From Spirulina sp. DLM2.Bin59 (GTDB lineage: Bacteria > Cyanobacteriota > Cyanobacteriia > Cyanobacteriales > Spirulinaceae): DNA of 11,745 bases. Location of the stretch: the NCBI GenBank assembly GCA_007693875.1, contig RECT01000295.1, forward strand, positions 1 to 11,745, written 5' to 3'. The stretch's first letter is position 1. Every line of letters begins with the position of its first letter. Below, in pieces: positions 7,285 through 11,745 of this stretch. A program made the translations under genes and the position numbers. The notes below the pieces were generated by a model. It saw only the letters and a list, made by a program, of their open reading frames with translations. It did no database searches and was not told the DNA's origin.

Positions 7285-7290
7285 AGGGGG
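7285..7290 (+). promoter_or_regulatory. Shine-Dalgarno AGGGGG that sets the TPR protein start
   Basis: AGGGGG lies 4 nt before the ATG at 7295. That start gives an N-terminus that reads directly as a signal peptide. The longer in-frame start at 7175 would overlap fcl and bury the signal peptide behind 40 residues. Confidence 0.7.
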
Positions 7291-7294
7291 AAAA

Positions 7295-8422
7295 ATGAAG
7301 AATCGAAAGCATACGAGCAAACTACGGCATAGCGTACTGATCGCCTCTGCCCTCTTAACAATAGTCCTGACGACCAACCCCGTCCCCAGTTGGGCACAGG
7401 GAGCGAACCGCTCAGAGCAACTGGATAATCTCCTCCGTCAGGGGCGAGATTTTGTTGATGCGGGCAATTTTCAGCGGGCCTTAGACATTTACCAAGAAGC
7501 GGTGTACATTGACCGCACCAACCCGCGTATTTACTCCGGCATTGGCTACCTCCATACCTTGCAGGGGAACTACACCGCAGCGATTCAGGCCTATGAATAT
7601 GCCCTGATTCTCGATCCCAATAATGTCCATTTCCTTCATGCCTTAGCCTATTCCCAAGCCCAACTGAGCCGCAACCGGGATGCAGAGCAAAGCTATCGCC
7701 GCGCCCTCCAACATAACCGCAACCACATTGATAGCTACCTCGGTTTAGGGGTGGTGTTGATGCGTCAGGGTCGCCACCGGGAAGCCTATCAGGTTTATCA
7801 ACAGGCGGCCCAGTTGGATCCTAAAGATGGGGGGGTGTATGGCATGATGGCGACGGCCTTGCTAGAGCAGGATCGCCCCCAGGAGGCGATCAGCTTACTT
7901 CAGCAGGCAACCCAACGCCATCCCCATAATGGCAACCTCTGGATGCAGTTGGGGATTTTTCTGATTGGCATGACGACAAACCAAGAGGCAGCCCTGCAGG
8001 CCTTCAATCAAGCCGCCCGCATTAACCCCCGCAACCCCATGGTTCAGGTGCAAATTGGTAGCCTCCTGCAGGAGCAGGGCAATGTTGACGAAGCCCAAAA
8101 TATTTTTTACCGGGCGGTGGCCATGGCTCCTGATACACCCCAGGGGCAATTGGAAATCGGGGATATTCTCTTCCAACGGCGGGCCTATATGCCGGCGATC
8201 GTGGCCTATCGCCGTGTCACCCAATTGGCCCCCGAAGATCCCAAGGGTTATCACCGTTTAGGGTTGGCATTGGAATATCGCGATCGCCGTCCCGAAGCCC
8301 TTTCTGCCTGGCGCACCGCCCTAGATTTATACCAAAGAGAGGGAAATCAATTGGGGGCGAAAACCATCGAATCCCTCCTAGGGGGCAATCGTCCTAACGA
8401 TCCCTTCCGACCGTTCAATTAG
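7295..8422 (+). CDS. Exported TPR-repeat protein
   Basis: The 375-residue product opens with a basic N-terminus (MKNRKHTSKLRH), a hydrophobic core at about 13-27 and a likely signal peptidase site after SWA (34), so it should act outside the cytoplasmic membrane. From about residue 43 to 350 it is an almost unbroken array of about nine 34-residue tetratricopeptide repeats. The W/L-G-Y-A-F-A-P pattern is clear in GIGYLHTLQGNYTAAIQAYEYALILDP-like units starting near 46, 79, 113, 147, 181, 215, 250, 284 and 318. TPR arrays are protein-binding scaffolds, and no enzyme motif is seen. The gene follows fcl by 98 bp on the same strand. Exported TPR proteins occur near polysaccharide assembly genes, so a role in glycan export or assembly is plausible but inferred from position alone. 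A short tail (GGNRPNDPFRPFN) ends the protein. Confidence 0.88.
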   Translation: MKNRKHTSKLRHSVLIASALLTIVLTTNPVPSWAQGANRSEQLDNLLRQGRDFVDAGNFQRALDIYQEAVYIDRTNPRIYSGIGYLHTLQGNYTAAIQAYEYALILDPNNVHFLHALAYSQAQLSRNRDAEQSYRRALQHNRNHIDSYLGLGVVLMRQGRHREAYQVYQQAAQLDPKDGGVYGMMATALLEQDRPQEAISLLQQATQRHPHNGNLWMQLGIFLIGMTTNQEAALQAFNQAARINPRNPMVQVQIGSLLQEQGNVDEAQNIFYRAVAMAPDTPQGQLEIGDILFQRRAYMPAIVAYRRVTQLAPEDPKGYHRLGLALEYRDRRPEALSAWRTALDLYQREGNQLGAKTIESLLGGNRPNDPFRPFN

Positions 8423-8435
8423 CCTGATGTAGCCG

Positions 8436-8498
8436 GATGGTGCGTCAGATTAATCGACCCATGACGCGAACAAGTAGTTTAATGGCTGACGCACCATC
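8436..8498. repeat. 13-bp inverted repeat between convergent genes; REP/MITE-like and possible bidirectional terminator
   Basis: The left arm GATGGTGCGTCAG (8436-8448) and right arm CTGACGCACCATC (8486-8498) are perfect reverse complements. Just inside, ATTAA (8449-8453) pairs with TTAAT (8479-8483) across a GG bulge, giving an 18-bp stem and a 25-nt loop (8454-8478). The GGTGCGT...ACGCACC ends resemble palindromic repeats scattered in intergenic regions of many filamentous cyanobacteria (from memory, not searched). It lies between the TPR stop (8422) and the epimerase stop (8503), where a stem could end transcripts from both strands. There is no clear U-tract for an ordinary intrinsic terminator. 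Confidence 0.75.
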
Positions 8499-8502
8499 TT
8501 CG

Positions 8503-9510
8503 CTAAACCTTCAATAATTCCAAATCCCCACAACTGCGATCGAGGGATGCCGTGAAACTATATTGCGGTTGCCAGTTCAGCACCACCTTGGCCCGTTGAT
8601 TCGTATAACGCAACGGCTTAAACCGGCCGTGGAGCCTGGCCGGAACGATAATGCCCGGCATTTTTGCCCTCCCCTTCAGGAAAGTCTGGTTAATCCACCA
8701 ACCGAAACCAGCAATGGACTTCATCACCACCCAAGGACAATAGTACAACTTGGGCGCGGGGTAGCGTTGCTTTAATTCCTGAGTATATTGCCCCTGGGTA
8801 GGGAGGTGATCATCAACAATATTCAGGGTTTGGCCAATGGCCGCCTCCGATTCCGCCGCGATTATCATCGCCTCAGCACAATTCTCCACATAGCTGAGGG
8901 GCAAAATTCCCCGACTGCCAATGCGCAACAGCACCGAGCCAAATTCCGCCCCCAACAGCGCGTGCCATAGGTATTCCCGACCGTAGATCATCCCCGGCCG
9001 CAGAATCGTCACCTTCCCCCCCTTTGCTGCAAACTCCCGACAAAGTTGCTCTTGTATCAGCTTCGTTTGACAATAGGCATCCCGATCCTTCACCCGTTCC
9101 GCCGTCACCAACGGCGAATCCTCATCTAAAAGGCTATGGGCCCGTTTTCGCTCGTATTCGTACACCGAAAACGTACTCACTGCCACCAAGCGGGAAACCT
9201 TCGCCGCCGTCATGGCCGCAAATAGCGCCTCAGTTGTCCTGACCGTACCGGCAAACTGCTGGTCAAAATCACCAGATTTTACCGCCGCCAGATGGATCAC
9301 CGCCTCAACACCCCTTAGGGCCGCAGTCAGTTCCGTGGGTTGACCCAGATCAAGGCGCACCAACTCCAAACGCTCATGGTCATGCCAAGGGATACCCGTT
9401 ACATCAGTTTCCGGTCGAACAACAGCCTTAACCCTGTGGCCCCGCCGTAACCCTGCCGCAACGACATATTTACCCACAAACCCCGACGCACCAGTAATTA
9501 ACAGTTCCAT
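8503..9510 (-). CDS. NAD(P)-dependent epimerase/dehydratase (extended SDR)
   Basis: A 335-residue cytoplasmic oxidoreductase of the extended short-chain dehydrogenase family, which mostly acts on nucleotide sugars. It shows the Rossmann motif LITGASGFVG (4-13), IHLAAVKSGD (72-81), a serine/threonine region VSTFSVYE (111-118), and the catalytic Y146-K150 pair in DAYCQTK. RPGMIYGR (171-178) and LPLSYVENCAEA (203-214) are typical of the group. The substrate cannot be deduced. I chose the ATG at 9508-9510 because GGAGGA precedes it and the Rossmann fold then starts at residue 2. The longer start at 9600 adds 30 odd residues and overlaps the upstream gene. It lies 52 bp downstream of the Gfo/Idh/MocA gene on the same strand, so the two probably form an operon for modifying a sugar. 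Converges on the TPR gene. Confidence 0.87.
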   Translation of the reverse strand: MELLITGASGFVGKYVVAAGLRRGHRVKAVVRPETDVTGIPWHDHERLELVRLDLGQPTELTAALRGVEAVIHLAAVKSGDFDQQFAGTVRTTEALFAAMTAAKVSRLVAVSTFSVYEYERKRAHSLLDEDSPLVTAERVKDRDAYCQTKLIQEQLCREFAAKGGKVTILRPGMIYGREYLWHALLGAEFGSVLLRIGSRGILPLSYVENCAEAMIIAAESEAAIGQTLNIVDDHLPTQGQYTQELKQRYPAPKLYYCPWVVMKSIAGFGWWINQTFLKGRAKMPGIIVPARLHGRFKPLRYTNQRAKVVLNWQPQYSFTASLDRSCGDLELLKV

Positions 9511-9513
9511 TTG

Positions 9514-9519
9514 TCCTCC
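9514..9519 (-). promoter_or_regulatory. Shine-Dalgarno GGAGGA that sets the epimerase start
   Basis: On the minus strand GGAGGA is followed by CAA and then the ATG at 9510-9508. It rules in the 335-residue form over the 365-residue alternative starting at 9600. Confidence 0.7.
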
Positions 9520-9562
9520 GCCCCAGGGGCATCTATGCCTGATCTTGTGTTTTTTGCCGCCA

Positions 9563-10693
9563 TCACGCCAAGGCCCAATCCATGGGTGTAATCGGTTCAA
9601 AAGAGGTGGTCATTTTGTAAGATCCCCCCGTGGTTAGGGCATTCTGAATGGCGATCGCCAGCTCATTGTTATGGAGAGAAACATCAGCAGCCATCCGACT
9701 CGGACGATTTTCCCGCAGGGCAGCGGCCATCTCCGCAACCCCCCGACAGAAATCCATTTGTTGAATACCCCGCTTATTCACCTTCAATGCTTTACGGACG
9801 AGGGGATAGCGACGTTTAATCGGATTCAGAAAAACCTTACGGCGAATCCGCATCAGCTTCTGGACATAGACCGGATCCCCATAATCCCAACATTCATGAA
9901 TACTGAGGATGCCCTGATCACCAATAATTCGCAAGGCGTGATCATGGGGGGCCACAATGCTACAAGTAACCCGGGCAACAACACCGGAGCGAAACTGAAT
10001 ACAGGCCACGGAAAAATCCGGTGTGTCTTTGGGGTCAAGGGTAACATCTGTTTCCTTATCAGGAATTAAACAAGCTGAAAATGCCGTTACTGACACTGCG
10101 GGCCCGAAAAAAGCCGTCAACCAGTTGACATAATAACCCGCATGTTCAAGGGTACAACCCACCTCAAACTCATCTTGATAGGGCCAAGGTGTCCCTGAAC
10201 GACTTAACCATTGTTGATAGCGGGCTTTGTGTACCATGCCATCATCCATTTCGGCATAAACCAACCGGATCGGGCCGACAACATTTTCCCGAATCGCTCG
10301 CCACAGGGTTTGAGCCGTTTCTCCCAAGAGGCTACAGGGTGCAGAGGAAATTTGTAGATTATGACTTGCCGCTAGGTTGACCAGTTCTTTGGATTGATCG
10401 ATGGTCATCGCTAGGGGTTTTTCAGAATAGACATGTTTGCCTGCTTCTAGACAACGCTTAGACACATCAAAATGACTTCTGGGGTTGGTTAAGTTTAAGA
10501 TAATTTCTACATCAGTTTTTTCTAGAATCTCCTCCAGAGAACTGTAGCGAGGAACCGAGTAAAAGTCGGAAAATTTCTGAAGCCGCTGAGGATTGTGATC
10601 AGTTACGCCAACCAGTTTTAAGGTGGGGTGAAATTCTAAGGCTCTGATATAGTAATCGGCAACATAACCACATCCAACAAATGCAATTTTCAT
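9563..10693 (-). CDS. Gfo/Idh/MocA-family NAD(P)-dependent oxidoreductase
   Basis: A 376-residue dehydrogenase of the glucose-fructose/inositol/MocA family, which oxidises or reduces sugars or sugar nucleotides. The N-terminal Rossmann domain begins MKIAFVGCGYVADYY (GCGYVA at 7-12) and holds the family signature SEKPLAM (90-96), whose lysine K92 is the usual catalytic or cofactor-contacting residue. The C-terminal alpha/beta domain contains GCTLEHAGYYVNW (179-191), where H184 sits at the position of the conserved catalytic histidine. The exact substrate is unknown. The epimerase gene 52 bp downstream suggests the two act on the same sugar (inference). The 5' third is unusually A+T rich: I count 98 G+C in 240 bases at 10441-10680, against 39 of 60 at 11041-11100 in priA. 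That hints at acquisition from elsewhere. No strong Shine-Dalgarno precedes the ATG at 10693-10691. Confidence 0.9.
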   Translation of the reverse strand: MKIAFVGCGYVADYYIRALEFHPTLKLVGVTDHNPQRLQKFSDFYSVPRYSSLEEILEKTDVEIILNLTNPRSHFDVSKRCLEAGKHVYSEKPLAMTIDQSKELVNLAASHNLQISSAPCSLLGETAQTLWRAIRENVVGPIRLVYAEMDDGMVHKARYQQWLSRSGTPWPYQDEFEVGCTLEHAGYYVNWLTAFFGPAVSVTAFSACLIPDKETDVTLDPKDTPDFSVACIQFRSGVVARVTCSIVAPHDHALRIIGDQGILSIHECWDYGDPVYVQKLMRIRRKVFLNPIKRRYPLVRKALKVNKRGIQQMDFCRGVAEMAAALRENRPSRMAADVSLHNNELAIAIQNALTTGGSYKMTTSFEPITPMDWALA

Positions 10694-10748
10694 GGTAAAA
10701 ATAATGATTTTGGAATTGCGAGAACAGTAGTTTTACCCCTTTTTGCCA

Positions 10749-10777
10749 ATTATAGATTGTTTTTGATCCTGTGAAAA
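10749..10777 (-). promoter_or_regulatory. Sigma70-type promoter for the oxidoreductase/epimerase operon
   Basis: Read on the minus strand, TTTTCA (10777-10772, four of six matches to the -35 consensus) and a perfect TATAAT (10754-10749) are separated by exactly 17 nt. Transcription would begin about 7 nt downstream, leaving a leader of roughly 50 nt before the ATG at 10693. The spacer 10694-10856 is A+T rich near the promoter and holds no other clear signal. Confidence 0.65.
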
Positions 10778-10856
10778 TTCTCCTGCTCCTACAGTTTTTC
10801 CAGTGAGACCAGATTTCACCACCCATGGCAGCGGGCCGCTAGCTTCGGGCTTGCCT

Positions 10857-11745
10857 CTATTCCAACCGGAGGGGATCGATATTTAAGCTAAAACTGACGG
10901 TGGAGGGACAGAGGGCCAACAATGGCGAGAAGTCGGGTAAGAGGGTGAGGTTGTTGGGAAATTTGATTAGGATCTGCCAACGAAACCGACGATTGACCCG
11001 CATCACGGGGGCGGGGGCAGGGCCTAAAAGGAGGGCGCTGGGGGGGAGGAGCGATCGCCCCTTGATCGCCATCAATTCCGCTGTCCGTTGCACCACTGCT
11101 AAATTAGACCCCGTGAGCCGGAGCAATACCAAGCGGCGGTTGGGGGGGTAGCCGTGGCTCTGGCGTTCTGCCAGCGTTGTCGCTGCAAACCTTGGATAAT
11201 CATAGGCTTGTACGGCTTTAACCACGGGATGATCGGGGCTATAGGTTTGCAGAATTACCCGCCCCGGTTCTGCCCCACGACCGGCCCGCCCGGCGACTTG
11301 GGTCAAGAGTTGAAAGGCCTGTTCACTGGCGCGATAATCGGCCCGATGGAGCAGGCCATCGGCGGCCAAAATCCCCACTAGGGTTACTTGGGCAATATCT
11401 AACCCTTTGGTGAGCATTTGCGTCCCTACGAGGAGATCCGCCTCTCCCTGGGCAAACTGGTCTAAGAGGCTGCGGTGGGAGTCTTTGCGGCGGGTGGTGT
11501 CGCTATCAAACCGGATGGCCCGGAGTTCTGGGAACTGTTGGGCTAATTGTTCCATGACTCGCTGAGTACCACTACCAAAATTCTTTAAAAAGGGGGAACC
11601 GCAGGCGGGACATTGAGGGGGGTGGCCTTGGCGATGGTTGCAGTAGTGGCAAATGAGGAGGGGAAATTCGCCGCTGTGGTGGTAGTAAAGCGAAACATCG
11701 CAATGGGGGCAAAGGAGCACTTCGCCACAACTGCGGCAGGAGACA
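10857..11745 (-). CDS. priA: Primosomal protein N' (PriA helicase), C-terminal part, cut by the window
   Basis: PriA is the DNA helicase that reloads the replication machinery at stalled forks. The visible 295 residues are the C-terminal portion, and the frame runs off the right edge beyond the first visible residues VSCRSCGEV. Reading from the edge, eight cysteines in four CxxC pairs (CRSC, CPHC, CHYC, CPAC) form the two zinc-binding sites embedded in the helicase. Helicase motif V/VI follows (GTQMLTKGLDIAQVTLVGI and QVAGRAGRG). The C-terminal domain ends with FSLNIDPLRLE, close to the usual ending of the family. The GTG at 11720-11718 is internal and not the start. TAG is at 10859-10857. 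The gene lies 163 bp upstream of the oxidoreductase operon, which has its own promoter, so the two need not be co-transcribed. All motifs in view are intact. Confidence 0.97.
   Translation of the reverse strand, partial: VSCRSCGEVLLCPHCDVSLYYHHSGEFPLLICHYCNHRQGHPPQCPACGSPFLKNFGSGTQRVMEQLAQQFPELRAIRFDSDTTRRKDSHRSLLDQFAQGEADLLVGTQMLTKGLDIAQVTLVGILAADGLLHRADYRASEQAFQLLTQVAGRAGRGAEPGRVILQTYSPDHPVVKAVQAYDYPRFAATTLAERQSHGYPPNRRLVLLRLTGSNLAVVQRTAELMAIKGRSLLPPSALLLGPAPAPVMRVNRRFRWQILIKFPNNLTLLPDFSPLLALCPSTVSFSLNIDPLRLE

Noticed and set aside
7175..7294. Longer start for the TPR protein
   Set aside because: It overlaps the end of fcl and places 40 unrelated residues before a clear signal peptide; AGGGGG precedes the ATG at 7295.
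9527..9540. Short dyad GGCAT-CT-ATGCC between the oxidoreductase and epimerase genes
   Set aside because: The stem is only five pairs with a two-base loop and no T-tract, so neither a terminator nor an operator can be supported.
9511..9600. Longer start for the epimerase
   Set aside because: It overlaps the oxidoreductase gene, adds 30 residues unlike the family, and GGAGGA marks the ATG at 9510.
10820..10856. G-C-rich sequence after the priA stop as an intrinsic terminator
   Set aside because: Only a short AGCGG/CCGCT stem forms, and no T-tract follows it on the minus strand.

Overview
The window looks like a chromosomal segment of a cyanobacterium. The palindrome GCGATCGC (HIP1, the highly iterated palindrome typical of cyanobacterial genomes) occurs at least 14 times, about once per 840 bp, both inside and between genes. 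The gene run DUF3727 protein, MltG, YqeG-type HAD phosphatase also fits cyanobacteria. The genus cannot be read from the sequence.

Left part (1-3045, plus strand). A probably exported six-cysteine protein of unknown function is cut by the left edge. It is followed by a DUF1292/DUF3727 protein, the membrane-anchored lytic transglycosylase MltG, which ends growing glycan strands in peptidoglycan, and a YqeG-family phosphatase.

Centre (3042-8422, plus strand). The phosphatase stop codon overlaps the start of a WbaZ-like GT4 glycosyltransferase. A WbaP/WcaJ-type phosphoglycosyl transferase that starts lipid-linked sugar assembly comes next. GDP-mannose 4,6-dehydratase (gmd) and GDP-L-fucose synthase (fcl) follow; together they convert GDP-mannose to GDP-L-fucose. 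An exported protein with about nine TPR repeats closes the run. This is a partial surface-polysaccharide locus: fucose donor supply, chain initiation and one sugar transfer are present. No flippase, polymerase, chain-length regulator or second glycosyltransferase is visible.

Convergent junction (8423-8502). A 13-bp perfect inverted repeat separates the plus-strand run from minus-strand genes. It resembles the mobile palindromic repeats of cyanobacteria and could also terminate transcription from both sides.

Right part (8503-11745, minus strand). A Gfo/Idh/MocA oxidoreductase and an NAD-dependent epimerase/dehydratase form a probable two-gene operon. A good sigma70-type promoter lies before it, and the 5' end of the first gene is clearly richer in A+T than its surroundings. 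Upstream of it is the 3' part of priA (replication restart helicase), cut by the right edge.

No tRNA, rRNA, CRISPR array, transposase or defence system was seen, and no stretch over 300 bases lacks a gene. Most of the window is recognisable housekeeping and polysaccharide biosynthesis. The less explained items are the six-cysteine exported protein, the exported TPR protein, the palindromic repeat, and an A8 tract plus hairpin at the start of the sugar transferase gene.
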